Shown piece after piece: positions 11,727 through 21,440 of a DNA stretch of 64,000 bases. The translations under genes and the position numbers were made by a program. The stretch's first letter is position 1. Each line of letters starts with the position of its first letter. This DNA is from Glandiceps talaboti. Taxonomy: Eukaryota; Hemichordata; Enteropneusta; Spengelidae. The stretch is taken from the NCBI RefSeq assembly GCF_964340395.1, contig NC_135557.1, forward strand, positions 26,431,614 through 26,495,613, given 5' to 3'. The notes under the pieces were generated by a model. It was given only the letters and a program-made list of their open reading frames with translations. It did not search any database and had not been told where the DNA came from.

Positions 11727-13181
11727 TTGTGAATTTGAGGTGCTAACATTTCTTAAAACTGTTTATTTCTAATCAATCTAAAGTATATAAACTTTTCAAA
11801 AGTCTAATAAAGTTGAAACCATTTGAGACAAGGATAAAAGAATAACATTTGTTGCGTCAGTGAACTGTAAACAATGTTCACAATACTTCTTTTCTTGTGT
11901 TATTAAGTCATCCGAAATTAATCCGAGGACAATATAACACTGTCGGTCAGGGAGCAAATTACTTGTTTATGTTATCTATAAGGGGATCCTTTGAAGTTGG
12001 TGACCTTTGACCTCTGACTTCAGGTGTGTTTACTTAAAACATTAATGACATTTATGGTTTGGAAAGTAAAATGCTATAAATCTTGAAACTATCTTAGAAA
12101 TATAAATCTATCACTGATGATTAATACGTATAGATGTTGGCTGTAGTCAGACAGAGACGCCGCTGTCAGACACTGATGTCAATAGATCAGACAGAGAGAA
12201 TGTCGAAATAAACATGTATGTCACGTGGCAAGCTAAAACATAGTTATACTACAAACCATATGGAAGTACAACCAATGTGGTACTAGACAAAGACATATTG
12301 TCTGTCGAGACTTGAGTCAATCCTAGGTTCTCGCTTTGGTTCAGTTTACCTGTAATCTATCTGAATTAGATAGGATCACATTTTGTTTCGGCCAAATTGT
12401 ATAGTTCTATAAAGATCATTGTTTTTCTTACCTAAATTGTAATCCTAAACCTCTCTCTATAGTGGTCTGATCCTAAACCGATAAACAAAACATCAACATC
12501 AAGGGTTTGTGGCAATGTACTGCGTTATTTTATGTTGTTACGGTGATGATTTGACTTGTCATGAAAGGACGAGATTGTGATGCCTTTTTTGCTCGTTTGG
12601 TTGTTTGTCTGCGAGGTTGTTTCTGTGTCTGTCTGATGTTGTTTTCTTTGTTTTGTTGTGCTTTGTTGTGTTGTTTTTGGGGTGGCCTCTAAGACTTACG
12701 TGTTCAAAGGAAAGAATAAGTTACATTGAATACATACTCTCTTTTGATACTTACTGAAAGTATATTTGACTTGAAAGCTAGAAATGAAGTCATCATCACC
12801 ATCAACATTTACGCCAATTATCACCACCACCACTCCTATCATCATCATCATCATCATCATCATTACACATGTAATTTTTCAACAAAAGCCCCTTTACAAT
12901 ATACATGGCTTGAGATAATGAAAAATCAGAAAGTGGGAGGTAACAAATGAAGTGGGCTTAATGCCATGCCTCAAGTCTCCGTGCTGTGGGGGGGGGGGGG
13001 GAATTATAAAATGTATTTTTGGTGGGGCAATTATAAATAAAAAAAACTTTGAATATTTAAATACAAAAATCGAGTATTTGTACATATATCTCACTGGGTT
13101 GTGACACTTACCACTTTTGCGATATTCTTTCTTTTTCTTCTGTTTCTGCCCTGCAGAAACTCCATTCCTTGACTGCCACAT
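619..13181 (-). CDS. TRPC-family cation channel, N-terminal half (gene runs off the left edge)
   Basis: A gene for a transient receptor potential canonical (TRPC) channel, a non-selective calcium-permeable plasma-membrane cation channel. Minus-strand exons join in phase: 10314-10359 (or alternative 13112-13181), 7431-7604, 6384-6502, 2323-2430, 1308-1478 and 619-837, giving 279 residues with the first start. Seen: ankyrin segment MLYLAAAEKGDVQTLEYTLD, then NCVDRKGRTSLVIALQNGHI, then VHVGDALLRAVD, then the TRPC hallmark FHPDITPIILAAHHNNYDII, then linker-helix signatures LNVYQALASDAYMSL, TDPIDKGFK and EQFAADLLGETRDSKELTTI. These follow TRPC1/4/5-type N-termini in order; members usually have 750-1000 residues, so the pre-S1 helix, six membrane helices, pore and TRP box lie outside the window. 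Oddity: the His/Cys zinc-binding stretch expected after the last ankyrin repeat is absent. Subtype within TRPC is not settled. Confidence 0.92.
1213..1293 (+). repeat. Possible 3' tail of a non-LTR retroposon
   Basis: A compact G+C-richer block (GACCCCAGGGAAGATTGG, then CTCGGCCAACTGGGCTACC) ends in a short (TTGA)n tract, the architecture of a truncated CR1/L2-type 3' end. It abuts the exon 5 donor inside the TRPC gene. Family assignment is an inference; only one copy was seen here. Confidence 0.35.
1308..1478 (-). CDS. TRPC exon 5 (linker region)
   Basis: A pyrimidine-rich acceptor ending TTCGTAG precedes 1478 and donor AAG|GTATGT follows 1308; 171 nt, 57 codons. It begins LLLRFDASIDDPSSTSDR and continues to LNVYQALASDAYMSLTSTDP. 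In most TRPCs a His-Cys-Cys-Cys cluster would follow the 'DP' position; here that stretch contains no Cys. Confidence 0.92.
1614..1631 (+). repeat. Short interstitial TTAGGG run
   Basis: About 2.7 tandem TTAGGG units inside TRPC intron 4. Too short to imply a telomere-fusion or end-healing event. Confidence 0.5.
1745..1905 (+). repeat. Dispersed repeat family A, copy 1
   Basis: Contains CCCAAAAATCAATTTGATTA, CACCATACACACGATG, AGCTACACAAATACATTTAC and CAGGGTGTACA in order. The same succession recurs near 21190-21420 on this strand and near 8280-8405 on the other strand. No coding potential; probably a small non-autonomous element. Confidence 0.6.
2323..2430 (-). CDS. TRPC exon 4 (last ankyrin repeat)
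   Basis: Acceptor ATACTGCAG precedes 2430 and donor AAG|GTATGT follows 2323; 108 nt, exactly 36 codons. It encodes GRSINIINC...HPDITPIILAAHHNNYDIIK, the most TRPC-diagnostic sequence of the N-terminus. Confidence 0.95.
2531..5233. repeat. 29-bp minisatellite, about 93 copies, in TRPC intron 3
   Basis: The unit is CATTGCCAGCCTAAGTTTCC plus nine bases (CATTATTTG or CATTATTGA), 29 bp. Variant units (CATTCCCAGTC, CATTGCCGGCC, TTATATGC) are ordered in blocks: a seven-unit (203-bp) block recurs near 3200, 3403 and 3606, and a ten-unit (290-bp) block starting at 3781 recurs at 4071. Short open frames here are repeat artefacts with 29-residue periodicity. Confidence 0.97.
5497..5731. mobile_element. 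235-bp foldback MITE, family B copy 1
   Basis: An almost complete palindrome. The left arm starts AATCTGATTAAAATCTGATG, the right arm is its reverse complement (CATCAGATTTTAATCAAATT), and complementarity runs inward through GGCGCGATTTCTT and AGTGAGCACCTTGTTCCT to a loop of about 15 nt. No coding capacity. A diverged copy of nearly equal length lies at 38802-39037. It is in TRPC intron 3. Confidence 0.8.
5732..6383. other. TRPC intron 3 remainder, nothing recognised
   Basis: Between the family B foldback and exon 3. No gene, RNA or repeat signal was recognised apart from a short (CATA) run near 6140. Confidence 0.5.
6384..6502 (-). CDS. TRPC exon 3 (ankyrin repeats)
   Basis: Acceptor ATCCCTAG precedes 6502 and donor AAG|GTACGT follows 6384; 119 nt, phase 1 in and phase 0 out. 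It encodes DAMICLLQHDVHVGDALLRA and VELLCEYSRSYK, matching the TRPC4/5 'VYVGDALLxAI...VELLL' unit. Confidence 0.92.
6625..6817. repeat. (ACAAC)n pentanucleotide microsatellite
   Basis: Tandem CAACA units with interspersed CAACG variants, about 190 bp, in TRPC intron 2 between exon 3 and the 41-bp array. Open frames on both strands here are repeat artefacts. Confidence 0.95.
6838..7445 (-). repeat. 41-bp tandem array grown from the TRPC exon 2 donor, about 15 copies
   Basis: On the minus strand each unit carries AAAATGGACATATTGGTAAG, that is, the last exonic bases plus the 5' splice site. The right-most unit (7422-7441) is the real exon end. About 13 units keep GGTAAGT, one has GC (near 7137) and one has TTTGTAAGT (near 7340). 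One unit is two bases short (near 7299). Confidence 0.95.
7431..7604 (-). CDS. TRPC exon 2 (ankyrin repeats)
   Basis: Acceptor TTTGACAG precedes 7604 and donor ATTG|GTAAGTATT follows 7431; 174 nt, phase 1 in and phase 1 out. It encodes RRIFGEEEDIEMLYLAAAEK through ALQNGHI, the first ankyrin units of the channel. The last 17 or so bases with the donor form the first unit of a 41-bp tandem array running left to about 6838. Confidence 0.92.
7605..10313. other. TRPC intron 1
   Basis: Contains family A copy 2 and A+T-rich single-copy sequence. No coding exon with family similarity or phase-compatible splice sites was found. Confidence 0.5.
8215..8410 (-). repeat. Dispersed repeat family A, copy 2 (inverted)
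   Basis: Reverse-strand version of family A: GTACACCCTGAACACTATGG, GTAAACGTATTGTGT, TCAAATTGATTTTTTGG and CCCAAAAATCAGC appear in the inverse order of copies 1 and 3. It lies in TRPC intron 1. Confidence 0.6.
10314..10359 (-). CDS. TRPC first coding exon (b)
   Basis: ATG at 10359 has a good context (AAAATGG) and encodes MEGEIFSGVDSFEFN plus one base, followed by donor C|GTAAGT at 10314/10313. The single left-over base joins the first two bases of exon 7431-7604 to make a Pro codon (FEFNPRRIFGEEED). This is the preferred start because it is short and acidic, as in other TRPC N-termini, and lies nearer exon 2. Confidence 0.7.
10360..13111. other. Spacer between the two alternative TRPC first exons
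   Basis: Presumably promoter and 5'UTR territory for first exon (b). Holds (GA)n at 11687-11722, an (ATC)n run at about 12835-12864 and a G-run at 12988-13001. No gene recognised. Confidence 0.5.
11687..11722. repeat. (GA)n microsatellite
   Basis: Eighteen GA units, perfect. Confidence 0.97.
13112..13181 (-). CDS. TRPC alternative first coding exon (a)
   Basis: The frame opens at 13181 (MWQSRNGVSAG, then a Lys-rich stretch) and runs 70 nt to a strong donor, GTG|GTAAGT, at 13112/13111. It ends one base into a codon, exactly the phase exon 7431-7604 needs, and splicing would give ...RKSARRIFGEEED. Inference: an alternative promoter or first exon giving a basic N-terminus. Transcript support is unknown. 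Confidence 0.55.
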
Positions 13182-14269
13182 TTCTAGTGAGTCTATAGTA
13201 ACAACTCCAGCGTCGTACTATTGATCAAAGCCCTACACAGCTAGTAGTCAGGAAAGTCATAGGGTGTGTAGACGTCCCGAGGTCATGTCGTCTGTAGTGG
13301 ACTAGTTCTATATAGGATAACAAAACAACTCAACTTTATCCATCAAAGTAATTCACATCGTATTATATTAGTCCTTTCGTCGTCAGCGAACTAATCTTGT
13401 TTTCACGTTAGTTTTGAATTTTCTCTCTGACCTTTCAGTTTACTTAAATATCTTTCGAATTGAATTGCATTTGTAGTTGCTGCAAGGTAAATAATGCCCA
13501 TTGATGTAATTTGGGGTTCATTAGTCATACTTTCGTACAGGAGTGTAGTGAAACGAATTTGTTATGGGTGGACCAACTTGGTAACTATTTGCGATGCCCC
13601 AAGGCATTTTACAGTGTTGGTACTCATGTTAGGGTACGTATTTGTATAAAACAATTCAATCTCTGATATGGTCGTCTTCCCAATAGTATAAGTTACACAG
13701 TTGAAAACAGCTTTAGTATAACAACTAATGGTGATGTAAAAAAATAGTAACACGTAAGTATTTTGCCCTTTACACACAGATGGCCACAGAAGTTTGTTAA
13801 CAAGTTGTTATCTGTAGTTGTGTGACTCGGCACTCCATAAATCACATCAATCATTCCGTCCATTGGTCGTGAGAAAACATGGCGCTAATGTTTGAGATGT
13901 TTAATAAATGTCAGTGTTTGAATAGCAATTTACATGTATTTATCTTCATTTCCAATTCCGCTCTTGTTTACCTTGCCCACTGTAAGCCTCGGACCACCAT
14001 GATCCATGTCATTCATTGTGTCGATTTATCTCTGTCCCGTCTGTTTCTCTGTTCAGTTTCCCCGTGTCTCTCCCCCTCTCACTGTCTGTCTACCCCTGTG
14101 TCTGTCTATCTGTCCGTCTATCTATATGTCTGTCTGTCCGTCCGTCAGTTCGCCCCCCCCTCTCTCTCTCTCTCCCTCCCTCCCTCTCTCTCCCTCTCCC
14201 CCTCCCTCTCCTTCTCCCCCCTCTCTCTCGCTCTCTCTCTGTCTCTCTCTGTCTCTCTGTCTCTCTCTC

Positions 14270-14323
<54 letters not shown>

Positions 14324-15948
14324 ATACATCAATTGACGTGTCATGGTCACCCTGAGGTTAGAGTGAATACGGCTATCAAACCTCCAAAGAACATTGTTCC
14401 TTGTTTATGGGCTGACTCAAAATAAATTGTACACAAAGCTACATTTCCCATTTACACAAATAAATTAATTGCTACACTCACTTCAGATGTAGTATTTGAT
14501 GAAGGCATAAAGGCATGGATAATTGTTCTTGAAAATTTGATGTGATTCCTATGTCAAGGCTGTGACACGTAGTCAAGGTGGTGTGGCCATCTCATGACAT
14601 AAAATGTGGCACTTACATTAACAGGCTCAACTAAACAAGTACTCAAACGTACAACTTTGTACTTTGTCGATGAAGCATGGAAGTATACAGAATAACACAT
14701 TGTATTAATATGGCCTGGTTGTATTGTCTAATGGTGGGGTATGGTAGTGTAATGGACTCTCTACAGAGTTGATTTATAGAGGTTGGCGTCTGGGACGTAT
14801 TCCTAATGTATAATTACTACTCGCAAACAGCAGATGTTGTGTTTGAAAAGATTTTAGGAATGCAATGCATCGATTTAATGTCCCTGGACCTATTCAAAAT
14901 AACGTAAAGTATTCTCAGACCAGTATGTTTAGGATAATAGTTACTGTATCTTATCACAGTCATCTATCATCAACATAGTCTATCTGGTTATTTCAAACTT
15001 TCTCCACGACGGCACAACACTAAATATCACTGTGTGCATTGGACGTGACATAGTGACACAATTTTATGGACACTTTGACGGCAAAACCATACAGAATATA
15101 TTTACTACTTGACTGTAATTGTTAAAAAACAATAAACTAAAAGCACAAAATCGTACGTTCAGATCCAGTGTTAAAATCTACTGAAAGTATAACTATTTGT
15201 CTTGTACTAACTGTACTAATGAAGATAAATGAACCACGTGTATGTACAGCAGACACTAAACCATTGTGCTGAGGACCTTATCACCGGAGATGTAGTCATG
15301 GTCTTTTGTCCGTGTTTTAGAAGTACCCTTCCCATCCCACTGACACCAAACCTTCTATAGTACTGTGACAGTGTGTATTACTTACATTGATTGACATGTA
15401 CTATGTGTTGTGATTGATTATGGTAGATGTTTTTTAGTTAAACGGAGTTTGTGTACTATTACGTCTTGCTTAGGGACTAGTACTATCAATAGCAGAAAAG
15501 TAAAACTTTCAAAATATTTCCTTTGCGGCCTCTTATGTAAATACTATTGCAAATTGAAAAACTCTGAAATATTGAAATTCACATTTATTTATTTTGTAAA
15601 ATTACTTCCAAATCGGTAATGTTTCCTTGCTTCATCTTATTTTCCAACGTCACATATATCATGTACAATGCATTTCCTTTGTCGATGATACTCTAAAAGT
15701 GAAATCGGAAGATAAAAAAACCGACGTCGTCGATAGTATTGGCATTGTCTGGTAATTGTTATATCTATAGCTAGACTGGATTAGCGTCCATTAATGGATT
15801 CTATATACGGCACGTGGAGTGTTGACAATATTATGCTCTAATGAAATGTACTAATCCCTTGCCTCACCAGGTATATGTCTGCTCACAATATGGACGATAT
15901 TGTGATTCTGTACGGCACGTGGAGAATCAAACAATTTCTTACATAAAA
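13182..15948. other. Spacer upstream of TRPC, no gene recognised
   Basis: A+T-rich single-copy DNA plus the (CT)n tract. If first exon (a) is real, its promoter lies just above 13181. Confidence 0.5.
14153..14324. repeat. (CT)n / CTCTGT polypyrimidine tract
   Basis: About 170 bp almost purely pyrimidine on the plus strand, preceded by CTGT-rich sequence. Overlapping long frames (poly-Ser/Leu/Pro, or Arg-Glu on the other strand) are artefacts of the dinucleotide repeat. Confidence 0.95.
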
Positions 15949-18900
15949 AGCCTTATGGGTGTACAATCTGCATAATTAACTATGGGTGTACAATCTGCAT
16001 AATTAACTATGGGTGTACAATCTGCATAATTAACTATGGGTGTACAATCTGCATAATTAACTATGGGTGTACAATCTGCATAATTAGCTATGGGTGTACA
16101 ATCTGCATAATTAACTATGGGTGTACAATCTGCATGATTAACTATGCGTGTACAATCTGCATAATTAACTATGGGTGTACAATCTGCATAATTAACTATG
16201 GGTGTACAATCTGCATAATTAACTATGGGTGTACAATCTGCATAATTAACTATGGGTGTACAATCTGCATAATTAACTATGGGTGTACAATCTGCATAAT
16301 TAACTATGGGTGTAAAATCTGCATAATTAACTATGGGTGAACAATCTGCACAATTAACTATGGGTGTACAATCTGCATAATTAGCTATGGGTGTATAATC
16401 TGCATAATTAACTATGGGTGTAAAATCTGCATAATTAACTATGGGTGTAAAATCTGCATAATTAACTATGGGTGTATAATCTGCATAATTAACTATGGGT
16501 GTACAATCTGCATAATTAACTATGGGTGAACAATCTGCATAATTAACTATGGGTGAACAATCTGCATAATTAGCTATGGGTGAACAATCTGCACAATTAA
16601 CTAAGGGTGAACAATCTGCATAATTAACTATGGGTGTATAATCTGCATAATTAACTATGGGTGTACAATCTACATAATTAACTATGGGTGTACAATCTGT
16701 ATAATTAACTATGGGTGTACAATCTGCATAATTAACTATGGGTGTACAATCTGCATAATTAGCTATGGGTGTACAATCTGTATAATTAACTATGGGTGTA
16801 CAATCTGCATAATTAACTATGGGTGTACAATCTGCATAATTAACTATGGGTGAACAATCTGCATAATTAACTATGGGTGTACAATCTGCATAATTAGCTA
16901 TGGGTGTACAATCTGCATAATTAACTATGGGTGAACAATCTGCATAATTAGCTATGGGTGTATAATCTGCATAATTAACTATGGGTGTACAATCTGCATA
17001 ATTAACTATTGGTGAACAATCTGCATAATTAACTATGGGTGTATAATCTGCATAATTAACTATGGGTGTACAATCTGCATAATTAACTATGGGTGTACAA
17101 TCTGTATAATTAACTATGGGTGTACAATCTGCATAATTAACTATGGGTGTACAATCTGCATAATTAGCTATGGGTGTACAATCTGTATAATTAACTATGG
17201 GTGTACAATCTGCATAATTAACTATGGGTGTACAATCTGCATAATTAACTATGGGTGAACAATCTGCATAATTAACTATGGGTGTACAATCTGCATAATT
17301 AGCTATGGGTGTACAATCTGCATAATTAACTATGGGTGAACAATCTGCATAATTAGCTATGGGTGTACAATCTGTATAATTAACTATGGGTGTACAATCT
17401 GCATAATTAACTATGGGTGTACAATCTGCATAATTAGCTATGGGTGTACAATCTGCATAATTAACTATGGGTGAACAATCTGCATAATTATCTATGGGTG
17501 TATAATCTGCATAATTAACTATGGGTGTACAATCTGCATAATTAACTATGGGTGTACAATCTGCATAATTAACTATGGGTGTACAATCTGCATAATTAAC
17601 TATGGGTGAACAATCTGCATAATTAGCTATGGGTGAACAATCTGCATAATTAACTATGGGTGAACAATCTGCATAATTAGCTATGGGTGTATAATCTGCA
17701 TAATTAACTATGGGTGTACAATCTGCATAATTAACTATGGGTGAACAATCTGCATAATTAACTATGGGTGAACAATCTGCATAATTAGCTATGGGTGTAT
17801 AATCTGCATAATTAACTATGGGTGAACAATCTGCATAATTAACTATGGGTGTACAATCTGCATAATTAACTATGGGTGTACAATCTGCATAATTAACTAT
17901 GGGTGTACAATCTGCATAATTAACTATGGGTGTAAAATCTGCATAATTAACTATGGGAGTACAATCTGCATAATTAACTATGGGTGTACAATCTGCATAA
18001 TTAGCTATGGGTGTATAATCTGCATAATTAACTATGGGTGAACAATCTGCATAATTAACTATGGGTGTAAAATCTGCATAATTAACTATGGGTGTACAAT
18101 CTGCATAATTAACTATGGGTGAACAATCTGCATAATTAACTATGGGTGAACAATCTGCATAATTAACTATGGGTGAACAATCTGCATAATTAACTATGGG
18201 TGAACAATCTGCATAATTAACTATGGGTGTATAATCTGCATAATTAACTATGGGTGAACAATCTGCACAATTAACTATGGGAGTACAATCTGCATAATTA
18301 ACTATGGGTGAACAATCTGCACAATTAACTATGGGTGTACAATCTGCACAATTAACTATGGGAGTACAATCTGCATAATTAACTATGGGTGAACAATCTG
18401 CACAATTAACTATGGGTGAACAATCTGCACAATTAACTATGGGTGTATAATCTGCATAATTAACTATGGGTGAACAATCTGCACAATTAACTATGGGTGT
18501 ACAATCTGCATAATTAACTATGGGTGTATAATCTGCATAATTAACTATGGGTGAACAATCTGCACAATTAACTATGGGAGTACAATCTGCATAATTAACT
18601 ATGGGTGTACAATCTGCATAATTAACTATGGGTGTACAATCTGCATAATTAACTATGGGTGAACAATCTGCATAATTAACTATGGGTGAACAATCTGCAT
18701 AATTAACTATGGGTGAACAATCTGCATAATTAACTATGGGTGAACAATCTGCACAATTAACTATGGGTGAACAATCTGCACAATTAACTATGGGAGTACA
18801 ATCTGCATAATTAACTATGGGTGTACAATCTGCATAATTAACTATGGGTGAACAATCTGCATAATTAACTATGGGTGTACAATCTGCATAATTAACTATG

Positions 18901-19530
18901 GGTGTACAATCTGCATAATTAACTATGGGTGTATAATCTGCATAATTAACTATGGGTGAACAATCTGCACAATTAACTATGGGTGTACAATCTGCATAAT
19001 TAACTATGGGTGTATAATCTGCATAATTAACTATGGGTGAACAATCTGCACAATTAACTATGGGAGTACAATCTGCATAATTAACTATGGGTGTACAATC
19101 TGCATAATTAACTATGGGTGTACAATCTGCATAATTAACTATGGGTGAACAATCTGCATAATTAACTATGGGTGAACAATCTGCATAATTAACTATGGGT
19201 GAACAATCTGCATAATTAACTATGGGTGAACAATCTGCACAATTAACTATGGGTGAACAATCTGCACAATTAACTATGGGAGTACAATCTGCATAATTAA
19301 CTATGGGTGTACAATCTGCATAATTAACTATGGGTGAACAATCTGCATAATTAACTATGGGTGTACAATCTGCATAATTAACTATGGGTGTACAATCTGC
19401 ATAATTAACTATGGGTGTACAATCTGCATAATTAGCTATGGGTGTACAATCTGCATAATTAACTATGGGTGAACAATCTGCATAATTAACTATGGGTGTA
19501 CAATCTGCATAATTAACTATGGGTGAAGGG
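15949..19530. repeat. 27-bp minisatellite, about 132 copies
   Basis: The unit is TAACTATGGGTGTACAATCT plus GCATAAT. Variants at fixed sites (GTACAA, GAACAA, GTATAA, GTAAAA, GAGTACAA; ATAATTA, ACAATTA, TAGCTA) give higher-order structure: the block from 18441 recurs from 18927, a 486-bp shift equal to 18 units. Because 27 is a multiple of three, nine-residue open frames (INYGCTICI) arise but mean nothing. Confidence 0.97.
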
Positions 19531-19791
19531 TAGACGTGGCTAGAGTGTGGACGTGATTTGAGTTTATTAATTAATTATTTAATTGATTTATAGGACTATC
19601 ACAGATATTTCACTTGTATCATTTTCCTACTTTTATAAGTAAAATGAAGAAACTTGATTAAACGAGGGTTAGGTCACATGCTGGTATTTGAGGTGAGCGT
19701 CGTTCGTTGGCCATAATCCATCGCAATAGTACCATGTATGTGTTTCGTTGTTCATTCACTATAAGAATTGTAGGATAAACATTCAACTTAC

Positions 19792-19979
19792 CGTGATAAT
19801 GAAGAATCGTACGTACGTGGCTTGACCTGCACGCAACGGGGAGAAGCCGCGACAGCCGTGGAAGCCTTGAAGTACAACAACAGCCAGACTTCTGAGACGG
19901 TAATGAAAACAGTATCCTTGTAAAAAAAATTCAATTTTGCTTTGTAGAGCAATGTTGACACTATTTCTCATGTGTTCAC
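19792..19979 (-). other. Possible 5' exon upstream of TRPC
   Basis: On the minus strand a G+C-richer stretch ends in a good donor, CACG|GTAAGTTG, at 19792/19791. Its open frame ends in phase 0, which does not fit TRPC exon 2, so at best it would be an untranslated first exon. Weak call. Confidence 0.2.
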
Positions 19980-20177
19980 ACTGTGTTTACCCAAGTGAAA
20001 CAGTCTTTTAAATAAACGACCAGCAAACGAAAGTAAACTAATGAGATTCATGAATACTCACTCGACAATGTCCTTGACAAGAATGTGGTGTGTATCTGAT
20101 TGGTCGGTGAGGGCGCAACGCCACCAGCAAACCACCTGTTGATCATGCCCATTGATCCCGGTCGCGGTCTATATCAT

Positions 20178-20186
20178 CTTGGAACA
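20178..20186 (+). repeat. 9-bp target-site duplication, left (MITE C copy 1)
   Basis: CTTGGAACA, repeated exactly at 20674-20682 on the other side of the element. Confidence 0.9.
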
Positions 20187-20673
20187 TAGCTGCAATAATT
20201 GTACCGTTTGATGTGATTTTGAGGGCTTTTTCGTCTGTTTTTGTGCATTTTTTCGTTCCGTCGTTTCACCCGAATCAAACGCTACAATTCCTCTAACGCA
20301 AACGCAAATAGATGGAACCGATTCAGATCTGAATCGCAAAGTTGGGCGGATTTTTCTGCTAAATTACGCCTTACCTGGCAAAATATCGCACATTTCCTAA
20401 CTCCAACATTAATTACGGAGCCTTCAAGACCCAAGAACTATTCAGAGGTACCCCAATTCTGTCAAAAACGGCAAATGTAACAAGGCATGCAGCATTTTGA
20501 AACGGGCAGTACGCTGACACCTCGCTCACGTTTTCAACGTGTTCTCGTCTATTTGCGTTTGCGTTAGAGGAATTGTAGCGTTTGATTCGGGTGAAACGTC
20601 GGAACGAAAAAAGGCACAAAAACAGACGAAAAAACCCTCAAAATCACATCAAACGCTACAATTATTGCAGCTA
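20187..20673 (+). mobile_element. 487-bp MULE-like MITE, family C copy 1
   Basis: Terminal inverted repeats of about 125 bp begin TAGCTGCAATAATTG and differ at only a few sites; exact 9-bp direct repeats (CTTGGAACA) flank the element. Long TIRs with 9-bp target duplications are typical of Mutator-like elements, so this is probably a non-autonomous MULE derivative. Each TIR holds its own smaller hairpin (TAGCGTTTGAT and ATCAAACGCTA). A 79-codon frame at 20241-20480 (MCIFSFRRFTRIKR...) is also open in copy 2 but resembles no transposase I recognise. No transposase gene is present. Confidence 0.9.
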
Positions 20674-20682
20674 CTTGGAACA
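20674..20682 (+). repeat. 9-bp target-site duplication, right (MITE C copy 1)
   Basis: CTTGGAACA, matching 20178-20186. Confidence 0.9.
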
Positions 20683-20880
20683 GTGAGCTTCTTCGCATTA
20701 GAGTAGTTACTTCATATGACGTCATTGTCACAAATGATGATTTAACGTCATTACTGAATTTTCAAACAAATCAGGTGTGAGGTGAATAAACGCTACCAAA
20801 CAACTTAACCATGCTACTAAAGTTTTCAATAAGTTGCGTCCTGTACTTTTAAACCTGCAATAGCTGTAAGTTGAGTTTTT

Positions 20881-21120
20881 GACTGTAATCTAATAATTAA
20901 ACATTGTACATGTACGTATGTCAATCAGACAACCAACAATATATTGACTGTAATCTAATAATTAAACATTGTACATGTACGTATGACAATTAGACAACCA
21001 ACAATATATTGACTGTAATCTAATAATTAAACATTGTACATGTACGTATGTCAATTAGACAACCAACAATATATTGACTGTAATCTAATAATTAAACATT
21101 GTACATGTACGTATGTCATT
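20881..21120. repeat. 65-bp tandem repeat, about 3.7 copies
   Basis: Units begin GACTGTAATCTAATAATTAA at 20881, 20946, 21011 and 21076, nearly identical. Confidence 0.95.
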
Positions 21121-21179
21121 TAGAGGACTGGTCTATTTTATCTATTAATGTAGAAATACATTCAAATTGTGATTTCATT

Positions 21180-21440
21180 ATTCAGTGTGGATGTTTATTT
21201 TTGACTGCGAACCCAAAACTCATTTGATGAGATATAATATACCACACTATGCATAAAGCTACACAAATACACTTACCCCAGGTGATTCAATACTGTTCAG
21301 GGTGTACACTTACCCCAGGTGATTCAATACTGTTCAGGGTGTACACTTACCCCAGGTGATTCAATACTGTTCAGGGTGTACACTTACCCCAGGTGATTCT
21401 ATACTGTTCAGGGTATACCGTATTAATATTGCGATTACAT
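21180..21440 (+). repeat. Dispersed repeat family A, copy 3, with an expanded 37-bp segment (21271-21418)
   Basis: The same landmarks as at 1745-1905, but the ACTTACCCCAGGTGATTCAA segment is amplified four times at 37-bp spacing (21271, 21308, 21345, 21382). Copies 1 and 2 carry one unit. Confidence 0.7.

Noticed and set aside
13879-14425. 158-, 139- and 106-codon Ser/Leu/Pro-rich frames and an Arg/Glu frame on the other strand
   Set aside because: Produced by the (CT)n tract; overlapping frames on both strands, with no conserved feature.
15949-19530. CRISPR-like array
   Set aside because: The repeats are directly contiguous with no unique spacers, and the DNA is animal.
19783-19971. 62-codon minus-strand frame as the TRPC N-terminus
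   Set aside because: It ends at its donor in phase 0, whereas TRPC exon 2 requires one left-over base; at most an untranslated exon.
20241-20480. 79-codon frame in the MITE as a real gene
   Set aside because: It begins inside the terminal inverted repeat, resembles no known transposase and is short; kept only as an observation because it is open in both copies.
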